Source: an uncultured Actinotalea sp.
GTDB lineage: Bacteria; Actinomycetota; Actinomycetes; Actinomycetales; Cellulomonadaceae
Assembly (NCBI RefSeq): GCF_946885855.1
Contig: NZ_CAMPHH010000011.1
Coordinates: 1-25,604, forward strand
DNA: 25,604 nucleotides
Reading direction: 5' to 3'
A program made the translations under genes and the position numbers. Below, in pieces: positions 1-7,213 of the stretch. The notes below the pieces were generated by a model. It saw only the letters and a program-made list of their open reading frames with translations. It was not told where the DNA came from and searched no databases. Numbering within the stretch: position 1 is the first letter of the stretch; each line of letters opens with the position of its first letter.

Positions 1-5
1 GCCCT

Positions 6-28
6 GGGCTGACCGAGGAGGTCAGCCC
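6..28 (-). terminator. Hairpin at the trmH-family stop codon
   Basis: Perfect 9-bp arms gggctgacc (6-14) and ggtcagccc (20-28) flank a 5-base loop. The stop codon of the methyltransferase gene (22-24) lies inside the arm. No U-tract is evident, as is common for high-GC actinobacterial terminators. The role is inferred from position and stem strength. Confidence 0.6.
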
Positions 29-930
29 CCGGGCCGCAGCCGCGTGGCCCAGAACGCGACGGCGGCCGCCGCGGCGACGTTGAGCGAGTCGACGCCGCCC
101 GCCATGGGGATCCGCACCACGAGGTCCGCGGCGGCCACGGTCGACGGACGCAGGCCGTCCCCCTCGGTCCCGAGCACCATCGCGAGCCGCTCCGGCGGGC
201 GCGCCTCGAGCTCGTCCAGCACGACCGCGTCCTCGCTCAGCGCGAGCGCCGCGGTGACGAAGCCCGCGTCCCGCAGCGTGCTGATGCCCTCGGGCCACGG
301 GTCGACCCGCGTCCACGGCACCTGGAACACCGTGCCCATCGACACCCGGACGGACCGCCGGTAGAGCGGGTCGGCGCACCGGGGCGTCACGAGCACGGCG
401 TCGACGCCGAGGGCCGCGGCGCTGCGGAACGCCGCACCCACGTTCGTGTGGTCGACGACGTCCTCGAGGACCGCGACCCGCCGCGCCCCGGCCCCACCGC
501 GCGCCGCGGCGAGCACCTCGGCGACCGTCGGCAGCGGCGGCCGGTGCATGGCCGCCAGCGCCCCGCGGTGCACGTGGAAGCCGGTGATCGCCTCGAGCAC
601 CGGCGGCTCCGCGACGTACACGGGGACGACGTCGTCGCTCGGGCCGACCTCCGCAGTCGCCTCGGGACCGTCACCGCGGCGGCCGACGGCGGCGCGCGCG
701 AGCATGTCCCTCAGGTCCGGCAGCCAGCGCGGCGAGACGAGCACCGACCGCGGCCGGTGCCCGGCGGCGAGGGCCCGGCCCAGGACCGTCGAGCTCTCCG
801 CGATGTAGAGCCCCTTCTCCGGCTCGTGCCGGGACCGGAGGGCCACGTCGGTCAGGGACACGTAGTCCGCCAGCCGGGGGTCGTGCGGGTCGTCGAGCGG
901 GATCACCTCGGGCGTCAGCACGCCGCTCAT
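22..930 (-). CDS. TrmH/SpoU-family RNA 2'-O-methyltransferase
   Basis: Predicted SAM-dependent RNA ribose methyltransferase of the SPOUT superfamily, about 302 residues. The three family motifs are visible: N163 in HTNVGAAFRSAAALG (motif 1), VLGTEGDGL at 252-260 (motif 2) and IPMAGGVDSLNVAAA at 274-288 (motif 3), which together form the trefoil-knot SAM site. The N-terminal 130 residues resemble the substrate-binding domain of this family (RLADYVSLTDVALR, YIAES). Whether the target is rRNA or tRNA cannot be told. The start is uncertain: GTG at 945, ATG at 933 and ATG at 930 are in frame, and a G-run at 934-938 lies just upstream of the two ATGs; 930 is chosen. The gene follows the SPFH gene on the same strand and its stop codon lies inside a hairpin. 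Confidence 0.9.
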   Translation of the reverse strand: MSGVLTPEVIPLDDPHDPRLADYVSLTDVALRSRHEPEKGLYIAESSTVLGRALAAGHRPRSVLVSPRWLPDLRDMLARAAVGRRGDGPEATAEVGPSDDVVPVYVAEPPVLEAITGFHVHRGALAAMHRPPLPTVAEVLAAARGGAGARRVAVLEDVVDHTNVGAAFRSAAALGVDAVLVTPRCADPLYRRSVRVSMGTVFQVPWTRVDPWPEGISTLRDAGFVTAALALSEDAVVLDELEARPPERLAMVLGTEGDGLRPSTVAAADLVVRIPMAGGVDSLNVAAAAAVAFWATRLRPGG

Positions 931-947
931 CATCCCCCGGGACACGC

Positions 948-982
948 CGAGGGCCGGCCCGCGGCGTGCGGACCGGCCCTCG
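948..982 (-). terminator. Stem-loop between SPFH gene and methyltransferase gene
   Basis: Perfect 10-bp arms cgagggccgg (948-957) and ccggccctcg (973-982) with a 15-base loop lie 8 bases past the SPFH stop codon and just upstream of the methyltransferase start region. It is a plausible terminator or attenuator between two co-directional genes; function is inferred. Confidence 0.45.
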
Positions 983-990
983 ACGACGCC

Positions 991-2205
991 TCAGGGCGAA
1001 GGGGGCGGCGGCGGGCCGTCCTGCGGCCGCGGCTCGAACGACTGCGGCGGGGTCGGCCCGTCCTGCGGGCGCGGCTCGAACGACCGCGCCGGCTCCGGCT
1101 CCGCGGAGGCGTGGGCCGCCCGGGCGGCCGTGCGTGCCGTCGGCGTCGTCGCGGTCGTCGCCTCGCTGCTCGCCGCCTGCGACTCCCGCCGGGCCTCGGC
1201 CAGCGCCTCGGCGGGGTCGACCAACGCCGACGGCCCGAGGTCCTCGCGCCTGACCGGCGAGACCCCGGGCGGACGCCCGGAGCTGAGGTCGGGACCGTCC
1301 GTGTCGCCGCCGCCGCCGAAGCCCTTGGCGATCGAGTTGAGCGCGGCGGTGAACTCCGTCGGGATGAACCAGACCTTGTTCGACTGCGTCCGGGAGATCT
1401 CCGGGAGCATCTGCAGGTACTGGTAGGCCAGGAGCTTGGGGTCGGCGTCGCCGCGGTGGATGGCGTCGAACACCTGCAGGATCGCGCGGGCCTCGCCCTC
1501 GGCGTTGAGGACCGCGGCCTGAGCCGAGCCCTCCGCCCGCAGGATCGCCGCCTGCTTCTCACCCTCGGCGGTGAGGATCTGCGACTGCTTGACGCCCTCG
1601 GCCGTGAGGATCGCGGCACGACGGTCACGCTCGGCGCGCATCTGCTGCTCCATCGCACCCTGGACGCTCTGCGGCGGGTCGATCGACTTGAGCTCGACGC
1701 GGTTGACGCGGACGCCCCATCGGCCGGTCGCCTCGTCCAGCACCCCGCGGAGCTGCCCGTTGATCTGGTCGCGGCTCGTCAGGGTCTGCTCGAGGTCCAT
1801 GGACCCGACGACGTTCCTCAGCGTGGTCACCGTGAGCTGCTCGATGCCGGTGATGTAGTTGGCGATCTCGTACACGGCGGACTTGGGGTCGGTCACCTGG
1901 AAGTAGATGACCGTGTCGATGCTCACGACCAGGTTGTCGGAGGTGATCACCGGCTGCGGCGGGAAGGAGACCACCTGCTCCCGCAGGTCGACCTTGGCCC
2001 GCACGCGGTCGATGAACGGCACGAGGATGTGCAGACCGGCGTCGAGCGTCCGGGAGTAGCGGCCCAGCCGCTCGATGAGCAGTGCGGTGGCCTGCGGCAC
2101 GATCCGCACCGCCCGGATGAGGGTCACGACGACGAAGAGCGCCACCAGCCCCAGCACGAGGATGAGGACGAGCTGGTTGGCGCTGACGGTGGGACTCTCG
2201 ATCAT
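991..2205 (-). CDS. SPFH/Band 7 (stomatin-like) membrane protein
   Basis: Single-pass membrane scaffold protein of the stomatin/prohibitin/flotillin/HflK superfamily, 404 residues. Residues about 11-30 form an N-terminal membrane anchor. A Band 7 domain follows (about 32-190), with typical motifs such as LIERLGRYSRTLDAGLHILVPF and VDLREQVVSFPPQPVITSDN. A helical stretch rich in repeated AEGxxQA-type motifs comes next and is usual for oligomer assembly. The C-terminal 80 residues are Pro/Ala-rich and probably disordered; they end in a 14-residue repeat starting SFEPRPQDGP. The start is ATG at 2205 with a GGAGAG ribosome site close upstream. The gene lies 66 bases after NfeD, its usual genetic partner; the two likely act together in membrane microdomains or membrane-protein quality control. 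The exact role is unknown. Confidence 0.92.
   Translation of the reverse strand: MIESPTVSANQLVLILVLGLVALFVVVTLIRAVRIVPQATALLIERLGRYSRTLDAGLHILVPFIDRVRAKVDLREQVVSFPPQPVITSDNLVVSIDTVIYFQVTDPKSAVYEIANYITGIEQLTVTTLRNVVGSMDLEQTLTSRDQINGQLRGVLDEATGRWGVRVNRVELKSIDPPQSVQGAMEQQMRAERDRRAAILTAEGVKQSQILTAEGEKQAAILRAEGSAQAAVLNAEGEARAILQVFDAIHRGDADPKLLAYQYLQMLPEISRTQSNKVWFIPTEFTAALNSIAKGFGGGGDTDGPDLSSGRPPGVSPVRREDLGPSALVDPAEALAEARRESQAASSEATTATTPTARTAARAAHASAEPEPARSFEPRPQDGPTPPQSFEPRPQDGPPPPPSP
1018..1083 (-). repeat. 42-bp in-gene tandem duplication in the SPFH C-terminus
   Basis: The segment gtcctgcggccgcggctcga beginning at 1018 recurs at 1060 with a single substitution, an offset of exactly 42 bases. 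It encodes two copies of a 14-residue unit beginning SFEPRPQDGP. The length is a multiple of three, so copy-number change would keep the frame. Confidence 0.8.
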
Positions 2206-2271
2206 GTTCTCTCCGGTCGTCGTCGAGCTCGGGCGTGCGTGAGGTCGGCGTCGGTCCGACCCGCGCGCGGA

Positions 2272-2760
2272 TCAGGGGGACGTGCCCGGCGTCTCCGGCG
2301 GGTCCTCGGCGGGTCGTTCCACCGGGCCGACGACGGCCGTCGCGCCGTCGATCCGCAGGACGCGGACATCGGCGTCCGCGGGCAGGACCAGCGTGGCGTC
2401 GTCGGTCCGGGCGGACCACTGCTCGCCCGCGAGCTTGACCAGCCCCCCGCGCACGGTGACCTCGGTAAGGGTGACGGCGGGCCGGCCGATGTTCGCGGCC
2501 GTGTTGGTCTCGACGAGCGGGGTCCGGCGGCGCAGGTTGCGCAGCAGCAGGGGACGCAGGAAGACGAGCATCACCGTCGAGGTGACCGCGAACGTCAGGA
2601 CCTGCACGACGATGTCGCCGCCCAGCGCGCTGGCGATGAGCGCCGCCGTCGCGCCGACGGCGAACATGAGCAGGACGAGGTCCAGCGTGAGGATCTCGAG
2701 GACGCCGAGGCCGACCGCCGCGACGACCCACCACACCCAGTGGATCTCGATCTGGTCCAT
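2272..2760 (-). CDS. NfeD-family membrane protein
   Basis: Short-form NfeD protein, 162 residues. It starts MDQIEIHW and has hydrophobic segments at about 9-45 (two close helices) and 50-72, then a soluble C-terminal part (about 88-145) resembling the NfeD OB-fold: NIGRPAVTLTEV...GLVKLAGEQWSAR. NfeD proteins are found next to stomatin-like genes and are thought to work with them in the membrane; here the SPFH gene follows directly. The ATG at 2760 is preceded by a GAGGGGG ribosome site. The reading frame stays open far upstream in this GC-rich DNA, but homology and the ribosome site fix the start here. A TAGGAT hexamer on the minus strand (2805-2810) could be the operon promoter. Confidence 0.9.
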   Translation of the reverse strand: MDQIEIHWVWWVVAAVGLGVLEILTLDLVLLMFAVGATAALIASALGGDIVVQVLTFAVTSTVMLVFLRPLLLRNLRRRTPLVETNTAANIGRPAVTLTEVTVRGGLVKLAGEQWSARTDDATLVLPADADVRVLRIDGATAVVGPVERPAEDPPETPGTSP

Positions 2761-2804
2761 GTGCCCCCTCTGCGCGGCCGACCGACGGCGTCGTCGGTCC
2801 GCCC

Positions 2805-2810
2805 ATCCTA
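2805..2810 (-). promoter_or_regulatory. Candidate -10 element for nfeD-SPFH operon
   Basis: TAGGAT on the minus strand fits the actinobacterial TANNNT -10 pattern. It would place the transcript start near 2798 and give an untranslated leader of roughly 38 bases with a good ribosome site. No clear -35 is visible. Confidence 0.4.
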
Positions 2811-2852
2811 GTGCGCTGACCTGCTGCAGCGCCGGACGCGGGCAGGTGGGTC

Positions 2853-3638
2853 TCAGCCCGCCCGGCGGGCGCTCCACCGGTCGCCGTGCCGGCCGACCTC
2901 GAGGTCCATCCCGAAGGTGTCGCTGAGCGGCTCGGCCGTGAGGACCTGCTCGATCGGGCCGGCCGTCCGCACGGCCCCGTCCCGCAGGAGCAGCGCGTGG
3001 GTGAAGCCCGCCGGGACCTCCTCGACGTGGTGCGTCACGAGGACGAGCACGGGCGAGCGCCGGTCCTGGGCCAGCTCCGTGAGCGCCGCGACGAGCTCCT
3101 CCCGCCCGCCGAGGTCCAGTCCCGCGGCGGGCTCGTCGAGCAGCAGGAGCTCCGGGTCGGTCATGAGGGCCCGGGCGATCTGCACGCGCTTGCGCTCGCC
3201 CTCGCTGAGGGTGCCGAAGCGCCGCTCGGCGAAGCGACCGACGCCGAACACCTCGAGCAGCGTCCGGGCCCGCTCGTGGTCGAGCGCCTCGTACTGCTCG
3301 CGCCAGCGCCCGGTCATGCCGTAGGCGGCCGTGAGCACGACGTCGAGGACGGTCTCCGACGGCGCGATCCGGTCCGCGAGCGCCGCCGAGGCCACGCCGA
3401 TGCGCGGGCGCAGCTCGAAGACGTCGACGGCACCGAGGCGCTCGCCGAGGATCGTGGCGGTGCCCGAGGTGGGGTGCATGCGACCGGACGCGATCTGCAG
3501 CATGGTCGTCTTGCCCGCGCCGTTGGGGCCGAGCACGACCCAGCGCTGACCGTCCTCGACCTGCCACGTCACGTGGTCGAGGATGGTGGTGGTCCCCCGG
3601 CGGACGGTGACGTCCTGCAGATCCAGCACGGCGCTCAT
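2853..3638 (-). CDS. ABC-type ATPase without an adjacent permease
   Basis: Single ABC nucleotide-binding domain, 261 residues: Walker A GPNGAGKTT at 37-45, signature LSEGERKRVQ at 144-153, Walker B ELLLLDEP at 163-170, and a switch histidine in VTHHVEEVP. The sequence type resembles the YlmA/ModF-like ATPases that occur in Actinobacteria without a dedicated permease. No membrane subunit or substrate-binding protein is encoded nearby, so the transported substrate, if any, cannot be named; a role other than transport is possible. The ATG at 3638 lies 8 bases after a TAGGGT hexamer on the same strand, so the mRNA probably has almost no leader. nfeD follows after 92 bases but seems to have its own promoter. 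Confidence 0.85.
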   Translation of the reverse strand: MSAVLDLQDVTVRRGTTTILDHVTWQVEDGQRWVVLGPNGAGKTTMLQIASGRMHPTSGTATILGERLGAVDVFELRPRIGVASAALADRIAPSETVLDVVLTAAYGMTGRWREQYEALDHERARTLLEVFGVGRFAERRFGTLSEGERKRVQIARALMTDPELLLLDEPAAGLDLGGREELVAALTELAQDRRSPVLVLVTHHVEEVPAGFTHALLLRDGAVRTAGPIEQVLTAEPLSDTFGMDLEVGRHGDRWSARRAG

Positions 3639-3646
3639 GACGCCCG

Positions 3647-3652
3647 ACCCTA
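3647..3652 (-). promoter_or_regulatory. Candidate -10 for the ABC ATPase gene
   Basis: TAGGGT on the minus strand, 8 bases upstream of the ATG at 3638. A transcript starting 6-7 bases downstream of the hexamer would have a leader of only 1-2 bases. Confidence 0.45.
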
Positions 3653-3730
3653 ACGCTGTTGCGGGGCCGTCCCGCGCCGCAGCGCCGAGCGCGGACGACG
3701 CCCGAGGACCGCGAGCGCGGACCGGCGTCG

Positions 3731-3736
3731 TAGGGT
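3731..3736 (+). promoter_or_regulatory. Leaderless-type -10 upstream of the 3743 gene
   Basis: TAGGGT is followed by exactly 6 bases and then the GTG start at 3743, so the transcript would begin at or next to the start codon. No ribosome site is visible between hexamer and start. Confidence 0.5.
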
Positions 3737-3742
3737 CGGCTC

Positions 3743-4522
3743 GTGCTCGACCCGGACGACCCGCTCACCCTCCCCCGTGCGGTCCACCTCGCGCTGTGGA
3801 CCCGGCACGTCGGCGCGGGCGCGGACGCGCTGCGGACCGCGCTGGAGGCGGTCCAGGGCGACGACGAGCCGCACGAGGTCCGCGCCGACGACGACGCCCC
3901 GGTCGGCGACGGCACGCTCGGCTCGCTGCTGGCGACATGGGCCTCGGGCGTCCGCACCGCGGCCGCCGTGCTCCCCGTCCCCGGCGACCCCGCGGGCACG
4001 CCCGCCGGGGCCGGACCGGCCGCGCTGGAGGCGGGCGAGTGCGTCCTCGTCGAGACCCCCGACGGCGCGTTCGCCGCGGTCCCGGACGTCCGGGCCTTCG
4101 GCAGCGCGCTCGAGCCGGGTCACCTCGTGACCTGGCACGTGCGGCGTGTCCCGGCCTGGTCGACGATCCTGCTCGGCGCCGTCGGGACCCCCGCGGAGGC
4201 CGAGCAGGAGCTCCGTCACGCGCTCCTGCAGGCCACCGACGCCCTCACCTCGCTCGACGTGGCGCGGTGGCGTCCCGACGCAGCGGCGGCCATCGCCCGC
4301 CTCCGCGGGGACACCACCCCGAGCTGGCACCTGCCGCCGCAGCTGGACGCCCGGCGGGTCCGCGTGCTCACCCTCGCGGCCCGTCTCCGGGGCGTGGTCG
4401 CCCTCGCGACGGCCGACGACGGCGGCGCGGTGAACCTGTGGCAGGCGGACCAGCGCTCCACGGCGCTGCGCGAGATCGACCACGCCGCGCGGCGTGCGCT
4501 CTCCGCGGTCACCGTCGGCTGA
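3743..4522 (+). CDS. Uncharacterised actinobacterial protein
   Basis: A 259-residue protein I do not recognise. It looks soluble and acidic, with no signal peptide, no membrane segment and no cysteine pair suggestive of metal binding. A central part (about residues 92-140) reads like a small beta-rich module (ECVLVETPDGAFAAVPDVRAFGS...HLVTWHVRRVP). The second half is Ala-rich and helical, with a compact WHLPPQLDARRVRVLTLAARLRG segment near the end. The N-terminus (LTLPRAVHLALWTRHV) looks like a start of a helical domain. The GTG start fits the leaderless -10 at 3731-3736. The gene is convergent with glgM and shares a hairpin terminator with it. High-GC third-position use like its neighbours and the matched promoter support it as real. 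Confidence 0.75.
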   Translation: MLDPDDPLTLPRAVHLALWTRHVGAGADALRTALEAVQGDDEPHEVRADDDAPVGDGTLGSLLATWASGVRTAAAVLPVPGDPAGTPAGAGPAALEAGECVLVETPDGAFAAVPDVRAFGSALEPGHLVTWHVRRVPAWSTILLGAVGTPAEAEQELRHALLQATDALTSLDVARWRPDAAAAIARLRGDTTPSWHLPPQLDARRVRVLTLAARLRGVVALATADDGGAVNLWQADQRSTALREIDHAARRALSAVTVG

Positions 4523-4542
4523 GTCGGCCGCAGCCGCTCAGC
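4518..4542. terminator. Shared bidirectional terminator spanning two stop codons
   Basis: Nested stem: outer arms gctgag (4518-4523) and ctcagc (4537-4542), inner arms cggc (4525-4528) and gccg (4533-4536), loop cgca, one bulged t. The stop codon of the upstream plus-strand gene (4520-4522) and that of glgM (4538-4540) each sit in an outer arm. The convergent layout makes a two-way terminator likely. Confidence 0.6.
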
Positions 4543-5740
4543 GCAGGACGGAGCGGTAGACCTCCAGCGTCCGCTCGCCGATGGCGTCCCACGCGAAGTG
4601 CTCCTCGACGCGCGTCCGGGCCGCGCGGCCCATCTCGGCGGCGCGTGCCCGGTCGGACACCACCTGCGTCAGCGCCGCGCCCAGGTCCGCCACGTAGCGG
4701 TCGGGGTCGACGGGCGTACCCGTGCCGTCCTGGACCTGCTCGATCGGCACGAGGACGCCGGTGACGCCGTCGTCGACGACCTCGGGGATCCCGCCGGTCG
4801 CGGTGCCGACGACGGGCAGGCCGCACGCCATGGCCTCGAGGTTGACGATGCCCAGGGGCTCGTAGACCGAGGGGCACACGAACACGGTGGACGCCGAGAG
4901 CACCGCCACGAGCTCCTCGCGGGGCAGCATCTCCTCGATCCAGACGACACCGTCGCGCCGCTCGCGCAGTCGGCCGACCAGACCCTGCACCTCGGCCATG
5001 ATCTCCGGGGTGTCGGGCGCCCCGGCGCACAGGACGAGCTGGACCTCCGGCGGCAGGCTCTCGGCCGCACGCAGCAGGTACGGCAGGCCCTTCTGGCGGG
5101 TGATCCGCCCGACGAAGACGACGGTGGGGCGCGCAGGGTCGATATCCAGCCGGCGCACCGTCTCCTCGGCCCGGGCGACGGCCTCGCCCTCCGGGCGCCG
5201 CCACCCTGCGAGGTCGATGCCGTTGTGCACGACGTGGACCTTGTCGGGGTCGATCTCCGGGTAGCAGCGCAGGATGTCCGCCCGCATGCCGGCGCTCACC
5301 GCGATGACGGCGGACGCGCCGAGGTAGGCGGTGCGCTCCGCCCAGCCGGACAGCGCGTACCCGCCGCCGAGCTGCTCGGCCTTCCACGGCCGCAGCGGCT
5401 CGAGGCTGTGCGCGCTGACGACGTGCGGGATGCCGTGCAGGAGCCCGGCGAGGTGCCCGGCGAGGTTCGCGTACCAGGTGTGGGAGTGCACGAGGTCGGC
5501 GCCCGCGGCGTCACCCGCCATGAGCAGGTCGACGCCGAACGTGCGCAGGACCGCGTCGTGGTCGGCCAGCTCGGCGGGCACGTCGTAGCCGTGCACGCCG
5601 GCCTCGGTCCGTGGCCCGTCGAAGCACCGGACCCGCACCTCGACGTGGTGGCGCAGCACCGCGCTGAGCTCGGCCACGTGCACGCCGGCACCGCCGTAGA
5701 CGTGGGGCGGGTACTCCCTGGTCATGAGATCGACTCGCAC
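4538..5740 (-). CDS. glgM: GT4 alpha-glucan glucosyltransferase (GlgM/actinobacterial GlgA)
   Basis: Retaining GT-B glycosyltransferase of family GT4, 400 residues. The acceptor-side loop [19 protein letters not shown] is at 8-26, the donor phosphate contacts GRITRQKG at 211-218, and the E-x7-E motif is E294/E302 in [19 protein letters not shown]. This matches the short actinobacterial glycogen synthase type. Its M. tuberculosis counterpart (Rv1212c, from memory) was renamed GlgM because it makes maltose-1-phosphate from ADP-glucose and glucose-1-phosphate; plain glycogen synthase activity is the alternative. The divergent glgC neighbour supplies ADP-glucose. The GTG at 5740 lies 6 bases past a TAGCGT hexamer, which supports this start over the internal ATG six codons in. 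Confidence 0.92.
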   Translation of the reverse strand: MRVDLMTREYPPHVYGGAGVHVAELSAVLRHHVEVRVRCFDGPRTEAGVHGYDVPAELADHDAVLRTFGVDLLMAGDAAGADLVHSHTWYANLAGHLAGLLHGIPHVVSAHSLEPLRPWKAEQLGGGYALSGWAERTAYLGASAVIAVSAGMRADILRCYPEIDPDKVHVVHNGIDLAGWRRPEGEAVARAEETVRRLDIDPARPTVVFVGRITRQKGLPYLLRAAESLPPEVQLVLCAGAPDTPEIMAEVQGLVGRLRERRDGVVWIEEMLPREELVAVLSASTVFVCPSVYEPLGIVNLEAMACGLPVVGTATGGIPEVVDDGVTGVLVPIEQVQDGTGTPVDPDRYVADLGAALTQVVSDRARAAEMGRAARTRVEEHFAWDAIGERTLEVYRSVLR

Positions 5741-5746
5741 AGCGAC

Positions 5747-5752
5747 ACGCTA
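5747..5752 (-). promoter_or_regulatory. Leaderless-type -10 for glgM
   Basis: TAGCGT on the minus strand is followed by exactly 6 bases and the GTG start at 5740. It shares a 69-base intergenic region with the divergent glgC promoter. Confidence 0.5.
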
Positions 5753-5774
5753 GCGCTCCACGAGCCGGACAGGA

Positions 5775-5792
5775 TGGTCGTGACGTTGACCA
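5775..5792. promoter_or_regulatory. Palindrome between glgM and glgC promoters
   Basis: TGGTC-N8-GACCA inverted repeat located between the two outward-facing -10 elements. Position would suit a regulator acting on both genes, but 5-bp arms can occur by chance in such DNA. Confidence 0.25.
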
Positions 5793-5797
5793 CGTCC

Positions 5798-5803
5798 TAA
5801 GGT
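5798..5803 (+). promoter_or_regulatory. Leaderless-type -10 for glgC
   Basis: TAAGGT is followed by exactly 6 bases and then the ATG at 5810. A TTGACC lies at 5786-5791 but is too close to serve as a -35. Confidence 0.55.
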
Positions 5804-5809
5804 CGGTCC

Positions 5810-7051
5810 ATGGCTGCCCCGCGAGTACTTGCGATCGTCCTGGCCGGTGGCGAGGGGAAGCGGCTCATGCCGCTCACCCAGGACAGGGCCAAGCCCGCCG
5901 TGCCGTTCGGGGGGCTGTACCGGCTGGTGGACTTCGCGCTGTCCAACCTCGTCAACAGCCGCTACCTGCAGATCGTCGTGCTGACGCAGTACAAGTCGCA
6001 CAGCCTGGACCGGCACGTGGCGCGCACCTGGCGCATGTCCCCGCTGCTGGGCAACTACGTGGCGCCGGTCCCCGCGCAGCAGCGCGTGGGCAAGCACTGG
6101 TACCTCGGCTCCGCGGACGCGATCTACCAGTGCCTCAACATCATCAACGACGAGCGGCCGGACATCGTGGTCGTCGTCGGGGCGGACAACATCTACCGGA
6201 TGGACTTCTCCCAGATGGTGGACTCGCACATCGAGTCCGGTGCCGAGTTCACCGTCGCGGGGATCCGGCAGCCGATCGGCCTGTCGGACCAGTTCGGCGT
6301 CATCCGGGCGGACGCCGAGGACCCGCGTCGCATCGCCGAGTTCCTCGAGAAGCCCACCGAGGTGGAGGGGCTGCCCGACGCCCCGCACGAGATCCTCGCG
6401 TCGATGGGCAACTACGTCGCGAATGCGGACGCCCTCGTCGAGGCGGTCACCCGCGACGCCGCGGACCCGACGTCCAAGCACGACATGGGCGGCGACATCG
6501 TGCCGTACTTCGTCGAGCGCGGGACCGCCGGCGTCTACGACTTCATCCGCAACGACGTCGCGGGGTCGACGGACCGCGACCGCCACTACTGGCGCGACGT
6601 CGGGACGCTGGACGCCTACTACGAGGCGAACATCGACCTCATCTCGATCAACCCGGTCTTCAACCTCTACAACGGCGAGTGGCCGCTCTACACGGGCATC
6701 ACCAGCCTCCCGCCGGCGAAGTTCGTCCACGCCGGGCCGGGACGCCTCGGCCACGCCGCCGACTCGATCGTCTCCCCCGGGGTCATCGTCTCGGGCGCCA
6801 CGGTCACCGGCTCCGTCCTGTCCCCCGGCGTCTACCTGCACTCGTGGGCCTCGGTCAGCGACTCCGTCGTCATGGACGGCACGACCGTCGGCCGGCACGC
6901 GCAGGTGCACCGCGCGATCCTCGACAAGGACGTCGTCGTGGAGGAGCGCGCCCGTGTCGGCCTGGACGCCGAGCACGACCGTGCCCGGGGCTTCACGGTG
7001 AGCGAGTCCGGCATCACGGTGGTCCCGAAGGGGACGATCGTCCGACGCTGA
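5810..7051 (+). CDS. glgC: Glucose-1-phosphate adenylyltransferase
   Basis: Makes ADP-glucose from glucose-1-phosphate and ATP, the committed step to glycogen and related alpha-glucans. At 413 residues it has the normal bacterial length. Seen: nucleotide-binding [13 protein letters not shown] at 11-23, the regulatory/substrate region [31 protein letters not shown] at 97-107, GADNIYRMD at 124-132, FLEKP for glucose-1-phosphate binding, [10 protein letters not shown], and a C-terminal left-handed beta-helix of hexapeptide repeats ([20 protein letters not shown] onward). The start ATG fits the 6-base gap to a TAAGGT -10 element. Divergent from glgM, the user of its product. Confidence 0.97.
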   Translation: MAAPRVLAIVLAGGEGKRLMPLTQDRAKPAVPFGGLYRLVDFALSNLVNSRYLQIVVLTQYKSHSLDRHVARTWRMSPLLGNYVAPVPAQQRVGKHWYLGSADAIYQCLNIINDERPDIVVVVGADNIYRMDFSQMVDSHIESGAEFTVAGIRQPIGLSDQFGVIRADAEDPRRIAEFLEKPTEVEGLPDAPHEILASMGNYVANADALVEAVTRDAADPTSKHDMGGDIVPYFVERGTAGVYDFIRNDVAGSTDRDRHYWRDVGTLDAYYEANIDLISINPVFNLYNGEWPLYTGITSLPPAKFVHAGPGRLGHAADSIVSPGVIVSGATVTGSVLSPGVYLHSWASVSDSVVMDGTTVGRHAQVHRAILDKDVVVEERARVGLDAEHDRARGFTVSESGITVVPKGTIVRR

Positions 7052-7062
7052 CGCGTCGGACG
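7039..7062 (+). terminator. Hairpin with the glgC stop codon in its loop
   Basis: Perfect 10-bp arms cgtccgacgc (7039-7048) and gcgtcggacg (7053-7062) with loop tgac; the TGA stop of glgC (7049-7051) is in the loop. Strong stem, no U-tract. Confidence 0.65.
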
Positions 7063-7068
7063 CAGCGG

Positions 7069-7114
7069 GCACGCCGGGGCTCCGGCACGCCGGGCTCCGG
7101 CACGCCGGGCCCCG
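7069..7114. repeat. Three tandem 15-16-bp repeats after glgC
   Basis: Unit gcacgccgggctccg occurs at 7085-7099, with a one-base-longer copy at 7069-7084 and a variant copy at 7100-7114. It fills part of the 162-base glgC-serB gap. No coding potential is apparent and no function is assigned. Confidence 0.7.
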
Positions 7115-7201
7115 CCGACGACGGCGCCACGGTCCCGCCGCGTCGCGCCACCCGCGGGTCCTCGTGGTGGACGGTGCGGTCCCGCCCCGGCGGGCCCGCG
7201 C

Positions 7202-7207
7202 TAGCCT
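7202..7207 (+). promoter_or_regulatory. Leaderless-type -10 for serB
   Basis: TAGCCT is followed by exactly 6 bases and the GTG start at 7214. No ribosome site is visible in that gap. Confidence 0.5.
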
Positions 7208-7213
7208 CCCGGC

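Noticed and set aside
448..2811. Long plus-strand open frame (787 codons) opposite the methyltransferase, SPFH and NfeD genes
   Set aside because: It lies antisense to three recognisable genes and has an Arg/Gly/His/Asp-rich composition typical of antisense frames in high-GC DNA; it has no motif.
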